A stretch of DNA of 64,000 nt from Citrobacter amalonaticus Y19 (GTDB lineage: Bacteria; Pseudomonadota; Gammaproteobacteria; Enterobacterales; Enterobacteriaceae): assembly GCF_000981805.1 (NCBI RefSeq), contig NZ_CP011132.1:5394001-5458000 (forward strand). Direction: 5' to 3'. Positions 25,217 through 35,361 of the stretch are shown in pieces. Each line of letters opens with the position of its first letter. Position 1 is the stretch's first letter. The translations under genes and the position numbers were made by a program. The notes beneath the pieces are model-generated. The model was not told where the DNA came from, did not search any database, and was given only the letters and a program-made list of their open reading frames with translations.

Positions 25217-28200
25217 ATGAATAAAATCTATCGTGTTGTCTGGAATAGTGCATTGAAAGTATTTCAGGTCTGCTCTGAACTCTCAGGCAGAAAAAGTCAT
25301 ATGTCCTTATCAACCAACAACCCATCCCGATCTTCTGCGTTATCGCCGCTATTCATTTCCCTCTCTTCGCTCGGGAAAATCAGTTTACTTTCTTTCATGA
25401 TTATGGCGGCTCTGTCCGCATCGACGCGCGCACAGACGGTGATCGACGGTAACCAGGATATTACGTTCGATACCAACCTCGATGACACGTATTACCAGGT
25501 TGGGCTGACGGGTGTCGGAAAGATGACCGTCACAGATGGTGCCGTGGTCACCGGAAGCGGCGGCTCACCGAGTATGATTGGTGTTAATAATGGGAGTCAG
25601 GGAACCGTCATTGTCGAGAACAACGGTAAATGGGATCTCAATGACTCAACATTATTAATTGGTAACACCGGCAGCGGAACGCTGAGTGTCCTGAGCGGCG
25701 GCAGCGTATCGGCAAACTCGACCAGGATAGGCTCTAATTCCGGTAGTAGCGGTATGGTCACGGTAGAGGGAACGGGCTCGATATTGAATACCCGCGATTT
25801 GAGGGTGGGCGATTACGGCGCGGGCACCCTGAATATCCGCGATTCCGCCGTGGTGAACACCGCTGGCGACACAATGATTGCGTTTGATGTCGCGAGTTCC
25901 GGGTTAGTTAATGTCACCAACAACGGACGCTGGAATCTGCTGGATGATGCCAATACTTATCGCGGCCTCAATATCGGCTATCACGCTGAGGCGATTCTGA
26001 ACATTAATACCGGCGGTACGGTGATAGTGGGAACCACTACGCTGGGCAGTTTTGGTGATGGTCGCGGCACGGTGAATGTGGACGGTAGCGGTTCATCGTT
26101 CAATACAGGCGCGCTGAGGGTCGCGGATTACGGCTTTGGTGAGCTGAATATTTCTAACGCAGGCGCGGTTTACAGTGATGATGCCAGCATGATTTCGCGC
26201 TCGGCTGGCAGTACCGGTACTGTGACGTTAAGCGACGGCAGTCTCTGGGAGATGGTGAACAGCAGCTCGCTGTCGGTTGGCTACAGAGGTGTTGGGGAGC
26301 TGAATATCAATAGCGCCAGTACAGTGACCGCTGGCGCAACCCAGATTGGCAATGTCCAGGGGGCAGAGGGGACCGTCAATGTTAACGGAACCCACTCAAC
26401 CCTGACCACAGGCACGCTGGCCGTCGGTGATGTCGGACAAGGCAAACTCAACATCACCAACACCGCCGTAGTCAAGAGTACGGGCGAGAGTCAGATTGGG
26501 CGGGTGGAAGAAAGTACGGGTCAGGTTGTGGTGAACAATGCCGTCTGGGATATCACTGATGCTGGCGGCACCGCCCTGAAACTGATGCTCGGCGGCGCGG
26601 GAACCGGAAGTCTGGACATTCTTCAGGGTGGGACGGTCACCTCGGGTGAAACGCGGGTGGGAGGATGGACAAGAGCAATCGGTACCCTCAACGTCGACGG
26701 GGCGAACTCGAAAATGACCACGGATTCGCTGATTGTCGGCGATTCCGGGAAAGGCGATCTCAGCATCACGAACAACGCCGTGGTCAAGAGTATCGGAGGG
26801 AGTGTGGTCGGGCGGGTCAATCAAAGCACTGGCTACGCCAACGTTGAGAGTGGCGGATACTGGGATAACAGCTCTGCAGCAGGCGTTCTCCAGTCGCTTG
26901 GCGTCGGCGTTGAGGGGCTGGGGACGCTGGATGTCCTTTCTGGCGGTACCGTGAATGCCGGGTTGGTGACGGTCGGTCGCTGGGTGCCTGCGTCGGGGAC
27001 AATTAACGTTAGTGGTCTGAATGCAAAAATGTTCACCGGCGGGATGATCGTGGGGTATGCGGGAGCCGGAACGCTCAATATCAGCGATAACGGTGAAGTG
27101 AAAAGCACGGGTGCCGGTACGATTTCCAACGATGCGAACAGCAACGGTCAGGTCAACGTGACGACCGGAGGGCATTGGGAACTCAGCGATGACGCCGGCA
27201 CATCGCTCCGCTCGCTCGTGGTGGGGCATCTGAGCGCGGGAACGCTGAATATCAACACGACGGGGACCGTGAACGCAGGGACGACAACGCTCGGTAACGG
27301 CGTGAGCGGTGAGGGAACGGTCACGGTAAATCATGCAGGCTCCCTGCTCAGCTCCAGCGAGACGATCGTGGGGGATAAAGGGAAAGGTACGCTGAACGTC
27401 AGTGATTCCGGTGAGGTGCGCAGTTCGCAGCGCGCCAGCATCGGGGATGAAGCAGGTGGCAGCGGAACCGCGAACGTCAATACCAACGGGCTCTGGGATA
27501 TTACCTCTGACCTGACGGTGGGGATGGCCGGGAATGGGGCGCTAAACATCGAAACTGCCGGTCAGGTGAAGGCCGGGTCGATTGGCATCGGTGACAGTGC
27601 ATCCGGGGTCGGTAACGTCAGGGTCGACGGGGCAGGTTCTCTGTTGCAGGGAAATGATGTTGATATTGGATCCAATGGCACCGGTACGCTGACGTTGAGT
27701 CGCAGCAGTACGCTGGCGCTGAATAACGGTAACATTTTCCTCGGCACCTACGGCGGAAGCCACGGTACCCTCAACATTGGCGCCGCCCATGGTGAAAATG
27801 CGGTCGACGCCGGTTTTATCACCGGTACGACCGGCATCATCTTTGGTAACGGTGATGGCACACTGGTCTTTAACCATACCAACAGCTCGGCGGTGGGTTA
27901 TGTTGTCAACCCGTTGATTAGCGGCAATTTGGGTACGGTGATTCAGGATGCGGGACACACGGTCTTCACCGGCGAAAACACCTACAGCGGCCAGACACAG
28001 GTTAATGGCGGCACGCTTACCGTTGCATCGCATTCCAGCAGTGGCAGTACCGGTCTTGGCAGCAGCTCGGTGGCGATCGCTGAAGAGGGGATCCTCGAGA
28101 TCCTCGGGGCCAGCAACAGCGCCGGCGACTATCGCCTCTCTAACGCTCTTTCCGGCAGTGGCCTATTGCGGGTTGATCTCGCTTCTACGACTAATGCTTT

Positions 28201-31200
28201 TGATTTTGCCGACACGACGGGAGCCGCATTCACCGGCGTGGTAGAGCTGAACAAAAGTACTTTTGCGCTCTCGGGGGATAATACCCAGGCGCTGACGCTG
28301 GCAACGCTGAAAAGCAATGCAGGCAATACCACCACGGTGGGCGATGGCGTGCAGCAGATCGGCGGGCTGAACTTCAATGGCGGTACTGTGATCTTCAACG
28401 CCTCCCTCCCCGCAGATAGTCAGGCTCCCGGCCAGATCCAGACCCAAACGCTGACGGCAGGCACCGGAAACGTCCGGGTGACGCTGCCCGATCCGTGGAA
28501 CGATCCTGGCGCGGCGAATCCGGATACCACGCTCAATTTGCTGGAGCAGGATGACACCCATGTCGGCATGCAGTTGGTTGCGGCACAAACGGTGCAGGGC
28601 TCCGGTGGCGCGCTGGTATTACAGGATCAAAACGGTAATGCGATCGGTGAAGATGAGTCCGTGGCTATCGCGCAAAACGGAACCGTCGTGGCCGACGGTG
28701 AATATGGCATACGTCTGACCACCGCGCCTGATGACGGGCTGTATGTGAACTATGGTCTGAAAGCGCTGACTATCCATGCAGGCAAGACACTTGAGCTTGC
28801 TGAGCATTCCGGGGCCAGCGGGGCAGCGGCAGACATGTCGGCGAAGATCAGCGGTGATGGCGACCTCGCGGTGAACAGCACGGGTCTGGTTTCATTGTCG
28901 AATGCCCTGAACAGCTACAGTGGCGCGACACGGGTACTGGCCGGTACGCTGCGGACCGATGCCAGCGGCGCGCTGGGGAACACCTCTGAACTGTTTATTC
29001 ACAGCGGCGCTACCGCAGATCTGAACGGTACGGCGCAGACGGTGGGTTTGTTCACCGGGCAGGACGGCTCTACGCTCGCCTTTAACGACGGCAGCCTGAC
29101 GCTTGAAAATGGCGGAACCAGCCATGGCGTTCTGACCGGGGGCGGCGCGCTGAATGTGACCGGTGGGGTCTTTGCTGTTAACGGTGCCAACCGCAATCTG
29201 AGCGTAGTCACCACCATCAGCAACGGGGCAGAAGTCAGTATTAACGATGCGGCAGGGGCTGGTTCCGGCAATATTGTGAACGACGGGACACTGACACTGA
29301 ACGGCATCAGCGGGGAAGTGGCGAACAGCATGAGCGGGACGGGGACAGTGCAGGTCAGTAATGTGTCTGACAGCACCCTCAGCGGTGATAACAGCGGCTT
29401 CAGCGGGCTATTCAGCATCGACGACAGCAGCGTGATGACCGTCAGTGAACTGCGGCACTTGGGCAGCGCAGAGATCGTCGACAATGGACAACTGACGATA
29501 TCGTCCGACGCCGACTGGACGCTGACAAACGTGATAAGCGGCGATGGCGGGCTAAGCAAATTGGGAGGCGGTATTCTGACGCTGACTGCCGATTCTGCAG
29601 GCTATAGCGGGGTAACGGACATTAACGCTGGCGAAATCGCGCTGGGCGACGACGCGACGTCGTCAGTGGCGATGGCGAGTTCTCAGGTCAATATTCACAG
29701 CGGTGCGGTGCTCTCCGGCTTCGGCAGCACGGCTGGCGATGTCAATGTTATGCAGGACGGGACGCTGCAAGTGGCACATACCACGGTGGGGGGCGATCTG
29801 AACAACCGTGGCACGGTAATGATGAATCGTCCCGGCGCGCGGCCGGGTAATCAGTTGGCTGTTAACGGAAACTACAGCGGTAATAATGGCTTGATGGTGT
29901 TTAACACCACGTTAGGCGATGACAACTCGGCAACCGACAAAATGACCGTCTCTGGCAACACCAGCGGCAGTACGCGTGTGCAGGTGAATAATGTCGGCGG
30001 CACAGGCGCGCAGACGGTAAATGGTATTGAGTTGATTGACGTCGGCGGCTCATCGGCAGGCGAGTTTGCCCTGACCACCGGGACGGTTGAAGCTGGCGCC
30101 TATGCGTATACACTGGCGCGAGGGCAGGGCAGCGATGCCAGCAACTGGTATCTGACCAGCCAATGGAGCGGCCCGACCCCCGCATCGCCGCCGATTGTTG
30201 ATCCGGGTGCCGCGCCAGCGTTGCGTCCAGAAGCCGGGAGCTATATCAACAACCTGGCCGTCGCCAGTTCGCTGTTCAACCACCGTCTGCACGATCGGCT
30301 GGGTGAACCTCAGTACGTTGACGCGCTGCGTGGTGAAGGTGTCGGCGCAGGCAGCCTGTGGATGCGCCATGTAGGTGGGCATATGCGTTCTGCGGCCGGT
30401 GAGGGTCAGCTTAAAACCCGCAGCAATCGCTATATGATGCAGATGGGCGGCGACATTGCGCAGTGGAGCGCTGACGGGGAGGATCGCTGGCATCTTGGCG
30501 TGATGTGGGGATATGCCAATGAACACAGCAACACCCGCAGCAATCGGGTGGGATATGGTTCCGACGGACGCATCAACGGCTACAGTGCCGGGCTTTACAG
30601 CACCTGGTACCAGAATGCTGCTGAGAAAACCGGGGCTTATCTCGACAGTTGGGTACTCTACAACTGGTTTAAAAACAGCGTGGAAGCGGACGAACGTGGG
30701 CATGATGATTATCGCTCACGCGGGGTAACCGCCTCGCTGGAAGGGGGATATACGCTGAAGGTAGGCGAGTTCAGCGGCAGCGAAGGGACAGTAAACCGCT
30801 GGTATATCCAGCCACAGGCGCAGGTGACGTGGATGGGCGTGAAGGACAATGCGCATTACCGACACGATGGAACCCGTATCGAAACAGAAGGCGACGGAAA
30901 TATTCAGTCCCGACTGGGAGTCAAAACATACCTCAATAGCCACAATCAACGGGATGATGGTAAAGGACGGGAATTCCAGCCGTATCTGGAAGTGAACTGG
31001 TTGCACAACACCGAAACTTACTCCGTGAAGATGGATGGAGAACGGGTGAGCCGCGACGGGGCGCGTAACCTGGGGGAAATCCGCACCGGCGTGGAAGGTA
31101 AGCTGGGCAATGGGCTGAGCGTCTGGGGGAACGTGGGTGTGCAGGTGGGGGATAAGGGCTACAGCGACACCCAGGGAATGCTCGGGGTGAAATACAGCTG

Positions 31201-31204
31201 GTAG
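25217..31204 (+). CDS. Large AIDA/pertactin-type autotransporter adhesin (type Va)
   Basis: A 1,995-residue self-secreting surface protein. It starts with an extended signal peptide region (MNKIYRVVWNSALKVFQVCSE) and a hydrophobic segment, with cleavage likely near ASTRAQT (about residue 72). The passenger from about 80 to 900 has some fourteen ~50-residue beta-helix units alternating GTLNI- and GTVNV-type strands. PATR-like strands (TYSGQTQVNGGTLTV) and a linker follow. The outer-membrane beta-barrel spans the last ~270 residues, starting near LRPEAGSYINNLAVASSLFN and ending in an aromatic residue (KYSW). The start at 25217 is chosen for the extended signal peptide; an upstream in-frame Met adds 18 residues. 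An adhesin or biofilm role is inferred. Confidence 0.9.
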   Translation: MNKIYRVVWNSALKVFQVCSELSGRKSHMSLSTNNPSRSSALSPLFISLSSLGKISLLSFMIMAALSASTRAQTVIDGNQDITFDTNLDDTYYQVGLTGVGKMTVTDGAVVTGSGGSPSMIGVNNGSQGTVIVENNGKWDLNDSTLLIGNTGSGTLSVLSGGSVSANSTRIGSNSGSSGMVTVEGTGSILNTRDLRVGDYGAGTLNIRDSAVVNTAGDTMIAFDVASSGLVNVTNNGRWNLLDDANTYRGLNIGYHAEAILNINTGGTVIVGTTTLGSFGDGRGTVNVDGSGSSFNTGALRVADYGFGELNISNAGAVYSDDASMISRSAGSTGTVTLSDGSLWEMVNSSSLSVGYRGVGELNINSASTVTAGATQIGNVQGAEGTVNVNGTHSTLTTGTLAVGDVGQGKLNITNTAVVKSTGESQIGRVEESTGQVVVNNAVWDITDAGGTALKLMLGGAGTGSLDILQGGTVTSGETRVGGWTRAIGTLNVDGANSKMTTDSLIVGDSGKGDLSITNNAVVKSIGGSVVGRVNQSTGYANVESGGYWDNSSAAGVLQSLGVGVEGLGTLDVLSGGTVNAGLVTVGRWVPASGTINVSGLNAKMFTGGMIVGYAGAGTLNISDNGEVKSTGAGTISNDANSNGQVNVTTGGHWELSDDAGTSLRSLVVGHLSAGTLNINTTGTVNAGTTTLGNGVSGEGTVTVNHAGSLLSSSETIVGDKGKGTLNVSDSGEVRSSQRASIGDEAGGSGTANVNTNGLWDITSDLTVGMAGNGALNIETAGQVKAGSIGIGDSASGVGNVRVDGAGSLLQGNDVDIGSNGTGTLTLSRSSTLALNNGNIFLGTYGGSHGTLNIGAAHGENAVDAGFITGTTGIIFGNGDGTLVFNHTNSSAVGYVVNPLISGNLGTVIQDAGHTVFTGENTYSGQTQVNGGTLTVASHSSSGSTGLGSSSVAIAEEGILEILGASNSAGDYRLSNALSGSGLLRVDLASTTNAFDFADTTGAAFTGVVELNKSTFALSGDNTQALTLATLKSNAGNTTTVGDGVQQIGGLNFNGGTVIFNASLPADSQAPGQIQTQTLTAGTGNVRVTLPDPWNDPGAANPDTTLNLLEQDDTHVGMQLVAAQTVQGSGGALVLQDQNGNAIGEDESVAIAQNGTVVADGEYGIRLTTAPDDGLYVNYGLKALTIHAGKTLELAEHSGASGAAADMSAKISGDGDLAVNSTGLVSLSNALNSYSGATRVLAGTLRTDASGALGNTSELFIHSGATADLNGTAQTVGLFTGQDGSTLAFNDGSLTLENGGTSHGVLTGGGALNVTGGVFAVNGANRNLSVVTTISNGAEVSINDAAGAGSGNIVNDGTLTLNGISGEVANSMSGTGTVQVSNVSDSTLSGDNSGFSGLFSIDDSSVMTVSELRHLGSAEIVDNGQLTISSDADWTLTNVISGDGGLSKLGGGILTLTADSAGYSGVTDINAGEIALGDDATSSVAMASSQVNIHSGAVLSGFGSTAGDVNVMQDGTLQVAHTTVGGDLNNRGTVMMNRPGARPGNQLAVNGNYSGNNGLMVFNTTLGDDNSATDKMTVSGNTSGSTRVQVNNVGGTGAQTVNGIELIDVGGSSAGEFALTTGTVEAGAYAYTLARGQGSDASNWYLTSQWSGPTPASPPIVDPGAAPALRPEAGSYINNLAVASSLFNHRLHDRLGEPQYVDALRGEGVGAGSLWMRHVGGHMRSAAGEGQLKTRSNRYMMQMGGDIAQWSADGEDRWHLGVMWGYANEHSNTRSNRVGYGSDGRINGYSAGLYSTWYQNAAEKTGAYLDSWVLYNWFKNSVEADERGHDDYRSRGVTASLEGGYTLKVGEFSGSEGTVNRWYIQPQAQVTWMGVKDNAHYRHDGTRIETEGDGNIQSRLGVKTYLNSHNQRDDGKGREFQPYLEVNWLHNTETYSVKMDGERVSRDGARNLGEIRTGVEGKLGNGLSVWGNVGVQVGDKGYSDTQGMLGVKYSW

Positions 31205-31227
31205 CAGACGGCGCGCTTTCAATGATT

Positions 31228-31260
31228 AAAAGGAGTCGCTAAAGCGACTCCTTTTTCTTT
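31228..31260 (+). terminator. Terminator after the autotransporter
   Basis: The stem GGAGTCGC (31232-31239) / GCGACTCC (31244-31251) is followed by a T-run. Confidence 0.9.
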
Positions 31261-31379
31261 ACAACGGTGCACGAGTGTTTTCTGACGAGCTTCGTGGGTA
31301 TGTTGGTAGTGCCTGTTTTAGCTCCGGCAGGGCGTTGTCAGTTCCGCCAGTCTCCGCCAGATATTCATTATCCGGTCCA

Positions 31380-32201
31380 TCACCGTTTCTGTTTTTCCTT
31401 CTCAGGCAATCCTGCATCCATATCGCAATACATATGATCCCAGCCGGTATAATTCTTCACTTCCGGAATTTTATTAGGGATATTTTGCCAGTTGGGTTTG
31501 AATGCGTTAGTTTTCCACGGCCTCGACGCATTGACCGAATTCCAGGAGGTATATTCCCAGCCCCAGTCCATACCTGAACTTCCCGGCTCCAGACGGTCAT
31601 GCCGTAATATGCCTTTATAATCCTTATAGGTATAGGGGATACCCTCACCTCCCGGGTTAAGCCTAGGATCGTCAAAGGGTTTTGAACTGATATACAGATC
31701 CTCCCAGCGGGTAAGAATAAACGCCTGGTCATTTACCACCGTCATGGACACCACATCTTCTTTTATCGGACGAGTATCTTCACCTGCAACTATCTTTATC
31801 CTGCCATCCATCATTCTGGCAGGAATATATTTACCGTACGGATCGGCTCCCCCTCCAGGACTGAAACTGCCATCCCCCCAGGTTTGTCCATAATCTTTGG
31901 AAACGATAAATCCCGAGAAATCGCCCCACGGAATAGAAATATATCGCTCCGAGGGATGAACATATTTAAAAAACGAGATCCTGAAAATGGGCGTATCCCG
32001 TGCCACCACTTCGGAACGAATAGCCCTTTTTGTATCGACATACCAGAGTGCGCCTTCACAGCGAAAGCCTTCCAGTTCCAGATAGCGATGATCGTCAAAA
32101 CGGTAAATCACCTGTTTTGGTAATTCACGCGGACGGGGATCATGCTGGTCGCAGCCGGCACATAAACAGCCACACGCCAGTAAAAACGCTCTCATTTTCA
32201 T
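31380..32201 (-). CDS. Tli3-family T6SS immunity lipoprotein, copy A
   Basis: A 273-residue lipoprotein. The leader MKMRAFLLACGCLCAGC ends in a lipobox Cys. The body closely matches copy B (32519-33355), with conserved DHRYLELEGFRCEGALWYVDTK and SERYISIPWGDFSGFIVSKDYG. Such proteins follow Tle3-type phospholipase effectors and are placed by family knowledge in the periplasm as inhibitors. The start at 32201 overlaps the stop of the orphan effector tip (ATGA), exactly as copy B overlaps full-length tle3. It differs from copy B mainly in two patches (about residues 125-150 and 235-245) and is 5 residues shorter. Confidence 0.8.
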   Translation of the reverse strand: MKMRAFLLACGCLCAGCDQHDPRPRELPKQVIYRFDDHRYLELEGFRCEGALWYVDTKRAIRSEVVARDTPIFRISFFKYVHPSERYISIPWGDFSGFIVSKDYGQTWGDGSFSPGGGADPYGKYIPARMMDGRIKIVAGEDTRPIKEDVVSMTVVNDQAFILTRWEDLYISSKPFDDPRLNPGGEGIPYTYKDYKGILRHDRLEPGSSGMDWGWEYTSWNSVNASRPWKTNAFKPNWQNIPNKIPEVKNYTGWDHMYCDMDAGLPEKEKQKR

Positions 32202-32413
32202 AGTAGCTCCGGCGGTACGGGATCTGGCTGATCCCACTGAGTTACGGACACCCACTCCCCATTATGCCAGTCTGTTTCTCTGCGTGGGACATAATCATTG
32301 ACCACGCCATTTTCCCCGGTGGGCATCGGTTTTTCACCTGTTTCGGGTTTATTCATCATTTTTTTGAATTTATCAGGCAGTTTGCCGTCTGCATAATATT
32401 TCTTCGTATCCAC
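32198..32413 (-). pseudogene. Orphan C-terminal fragment of a Tle3-like effector
   Basis: About 70 residues (YYADGKLPDKFKKMMNKPE ... PDPVPPELL) nearly repeat the last ~70 residues of the full effector at 33352-35361, with substitutions (for example KLPD/KLPE, WHNG/WRNG). The same frame continues upstream through HRWTGINPDVDTKKYY, diverging from the full gene. There is no start signal or catalytic domain. It is the remnant of a tandem duplication that copied the effector tip together with the immunity gene. Confidence 0.75.
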
Positions 32414-32518
32414 ATCCGGATTAATTCCAGTCCAGCGGTGGAGGCAATATTCCCGCGCGTGCCGGTGGTGCTTATTTCCGTTCCGCCAGTCTCCGTCAGA
32501 GATTCATTATCCGGTCCA

Positions 32519-33355
32519 TCACTGTTTCTGTTTTTCTTTCTCAGGCAATCCTGCATCCATATCACAATACATATGATCCCAGCCGGTATAATTCTTCACT
32601 TCCGGAATTTTATTAGGGATATTTTGCCAGTTGGGCTTATACGCATCGGTTATCCAGCGATCAGGACCATCTACTGAATTCCAGGAGGTATATTCCCAGC
32701 CCCAGTCCATACCTGAACTTCCCGGCTCCAGACGGTCATGCCGTAATATGCCTTTATAGTCCTTATAGGTATAGGGGATACCCTCACCTCCCGGGTTAAG
32801 CCGAGGATCGTCAAAGGGTTTTGAACTGATATACAGATCGCCCCAGCGGGTAAGAATAAATGCCTGGTCATTTACTACCGTCATGGACACTACGTCCTTT
32901 CGTATCGGACTGGTATCTTCACCTGGTATAGCTGTCATTCCATAATCATCCTCCCTTGCAGGGATCCGTTTACCTTTACTGCCATAAGCATGCGGATCGG
33001 CTCCTCCTCCAGGACTGAATCGACCATCCCCCCAGGTTTGTCCATAATCTTTGGAAACGATAAATCCCGAGAAATCGCCCCACGGAATAGAAATATATCG
33101 CTCCGAGGGATGAACATATTTAAAAAATGAGATCCTGAAAATGGGCGTATCCCGTGCCACCACTTCGGAACGAATAGCCCTTTTTGTATCGACATACCAG
33201 AGTGCGCCTTCACAGCGAAAGCCTTCCAGTTCCAGATAGCGATGATCGTCAAAGCGGTAAACTATCTGTTTAGGTAATTCACGCGGGCGGGGATCATGCT
33301 GGTCGCAGCCGGCACATAAACAGCCACACGCCAGTAAAAACGTTCTTATTTTCAT
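32519..33355 (-). CDS. Tli3-family T6SS immunity lipoprotein, copy B
   Basis: A 278-residue lipoprotein (leader MKIRTFLLACGCLCAGC, lipobox Cys) that immediately follows the full effector gene with an ATGA overlap, so it is the direct cognate. It is nearly identical to copy A outside two patches: HAYGSKGKRIPAREDDYG replaces the shorter segment of copy A, and VDGPDRWITDAYKPNW replaces VNASRPWKTNAFKPNW. The beta-rich, Trp-rich sequence has no catalytic motif. The immunity role is by family association and position. Confidence 0.82.
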   Translation of the reverse strand: MKIRTFLLACGCLCAGCDQHDPRPRELPKQIVYRFDDHRYLELEGFRCEGALWYVDTKRAIRSEVVARDTPIFRISFFKYVHPSERYISIPWGDFSGFIVSKDYGQTWGDGRFSPGGGADPHAYGSKGKRIPAREDDYGMTAIPGEDTSPIRKDVVSMTVVNDQAFILTRWGDLYISSKPFDDPRLNPGGEGIPYTYKDYKGILRHDRLEPGSSGMDWGWEYTSWNSVDGPDRWITDAYKPNWQNIPNKIPEVKNYTGWDHMYCDMDAGLPEKEKQKQ

Positions 33356-35361
33356 AGTAGCTCCGGCGGTACGGGATCTGGCTGAACCCACTGAGTGACG
33401 GACACCCACTCCCCATTACGCCAGTCTGTTTCTCTGCGTGGGCCATAATCATTGACCACGCCATTTTCCCCGGTGGGCATCGGTTTTTCACCTGTTTCGG
33501 GTTTATTCATCATTTTCTTGAACTCTTCAGGCAATTTACCTTCTGAATAATATCTCCTCGTATATGTATCTGGATTATCCGGCCGGCGCCAGTCCGCCTG
33601 TAATAATAAATCTCGCCAGAACTCTGTCTGCTCATACGCCTTACACTGCCCGATAGCCAGATCGTAGGTCATTGCCTTTTCCGGTACGTCGTCATTGCTG
33701 ACAATGGATGAGTGCTGACTGTAGGTGGTTCCTTTCAGCAGTGCCGCCTCAATTTCATCTTCCTTCATCCGGCGCTGTATTTTCAGTTTTTCATGTCGGG
33801 CATAATAATCCCCATCATAAACGTCTACCTTCTGGCCGCTAATCGCCACTATATTATGGAGAGCGCTTACTTCAGACAGTTGCTCATTATTCAGGAACTG
33901 GTAAAGTGGCAGTGCATGGAATTCAGGCGTATTTGGAATGTCGATAACTTCTTCTACAAAAGCTTCTGCCATCATGGCTGCACGGGATATATTTACATCA
34001 TTACCGCCTATCGCTGACCTATAGTTATTATCCTGGCCATTAAGTGTAAAGTTAAATGAAGTTGGGAGTAATGGTGCATTAATAATGACATCATTATATA
34101 AATAGATCACATCCTGAACGGGTTTATCCGGGTCCTTTATTTTGGGTTCTGGCACAGGAACCCTGTTCCTGTCTAATTTCCGGATATCCTTCGCAATATA
34201 GCGATACCCTGTTTTATCCCCGACCGCTTCATCCTTGCAAAATACGCGCTGCCGGATATTATCGCCCATGCTCCTGGATAACGGATCCGGGATACCACGC
34301 CAGCCCATTCCCTGTATCGGCATCATCGATACCACTTGATCTTCCGGGCAGAAATAGTTGTAGACCAACCCAAAATTATTACGGTTGTACGTTTCCGTCA
34401 CCCAGGCGGTTTGTCCTTCATCCGTCAGGCAATTGTTATCATGCAACTGGCTAATATAATCAGCATTATGGGACGTGCCGCCATCATGTAATTTATTTTT
34501 CTTCATCGTATTACAGAAGTGTGCCAGAGTCTGTTGCCGTGCGTCATCTGTCTGCTGATTGCCCGGCTGACCATTTTCCTGCCAGCGATTTTCCAGTGAA
34601 TAGGGGGAATGGCACAGGATAACGCAGTCTGCGGGATTTTGTTTTTCCGCTTTTACCCACATGTTCGCCAGCATGGTGATGATGGTTCCCTGACTGTGGG
34701 CCACGATGTTGATGGTGTCATTTTTTGCACCCGAATCTCTTCGGATTTTTAGAATCAAGTCGGCAAGGCGACGGGCAGCATACGCAATATAGATACGATG
34801 GGGGTTGCTGTATACAGGATGCGTCCAGTCGCCACCGTTCAGCCAGGAACGGGATGCTTCTCCAACCATCCACACAGACAGGCCGTTTGCCCCGGGACCA
34901 AAGATATCCGGAATGCTGGTGGTGGCATTGGCAAAGGTGCCACCGCCTCTTGCATTTGCATGTTGCTTATCCAGCCAGTTGTTCAGATTGTCGATATGTT
35001 CGCCGGCATGCGCAGCAATATTTTCCTCTTTAAACTCCTGATAAGTATCGTAGGGGAGATCCGCGTCATTTTTCTTTCCAGCATTTTTGAGGTTATTAAC
35101 CGCTTGGGTGTATAGTTTCTGATCTTCCACCCATGCCGAATGATCCACTGGCTTATATCCCCAGTAAAAAGGAATAACTGGAGAATTGGCGACTTTGCCC
35201 TCCACATCCGAAATCATAAATTGTTCCGGTTGCCATGTATGTGGCTGAAAATCCTTCCGCCCCAGTCGCGTATTTAGCCCTCTGCAAATTCCGGTATCCT
35301 GATTCTGATAGGCTTCTCCGACGTCGTTCACACCATGCACCAGTATCACGATACAGGGCAT
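33352..35361 (-). CDS. Tle3-type T6SS phospholipase effector (alpha/beta hydrolase, DUF3274-like)
   Basis: A 669-residue protein with an N-terminal alpha/beta-hydrolase domain: oxyanion-loop strand CIVILVHGVNDVGEAY at residues 3-18, and the nucleophile elbow in INIVAHSQGTIITML, with Ser223. A long C-terminal part typical of Tle3/DUF3274 proteins ends in VSVTQWVQPDPVPPELL. Known relatives are antibacterial phospholipases delivered by T6SS with VgrG. The hydrolase strand begins only two residues from the Met, whereas relatives have more N-terminal sequence, so the 5' end may be truncated or frameshifted. A +1 frame is open directly upstream (about 35366-35512). No vgrG or other T6SS gene lies nearby. 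Confidence 0.8.
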   Translation of the reverse strand: MPCIVILVHGVNDVGEAYQNQDTGICRGLNTRLGRKDFQPHTWQPEQFMISDVEGKVANSPVIPFYWGYKPVDHSAWVEDQKLYTQAVNNLKNAGKKNDADLPYDTYQEFKEENIAAHAGEHIDNLNNWLDKQHANARGGGTFANATTSIPDIFGPGANGLSVWMVGEASRSWLNGGDWTHPVYSNPHRIYIAYAARRLADLILKIRRDSGAKNDTINIVAHSQGTIITMLANMWVKAEKQNPADCVILCHSPYSLENRWQENGQPGNQQTDDARQQTLAHFCNTMKKNKLHDGGTSHNADYISQLHDNNCLTDEGQTAWVTETYNRNNFGLVYNYFCPEDQVVSMMPIQGMGWRGIPDPLSRSMGDNIRQRVFCKDEAVGDKTGYRYIAKDIRKLDRNRVPVPEPKIKDPDKPVQDVIYLYNDVIINAPLLPTSFNFTLNGQDNNYRSAIGGNDVNISRAAMMAEAFVEEVIDIPNTPEFHALPLYQFLNNEQLSEVSALHNIVAISGQKVDVYDGDYYARHEKLKIQRRMKEDEIEAALLKGTTYSQHSSIVSNDDVPEKAMTYDLAIGQCKAYEQTEFWRDLLLQADWRRPDNPDTYTRRYYSEGKLPEEFKKMMNKPETGEKPMPTGENGVVNDYGPRRETDWRNGEWVSVTQWVQPDPVPPELL

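Noticed and set aside
26396..27334. Long antisense open frames across the autotransporter (also 28999-29559 and 30050-30703)
   Set aside because: They arise from the repetitive GC-rich coding strand, have no ribosome-binding sites and lie opposite a clear gene.
32356..32565. A separate 69-codon minus-strand gene beside the orphan effector tip
   Set aside because: It is a shifted frame across the duplicated tip and the copy B immunity end; the frame matching the effector is the meaningful one.
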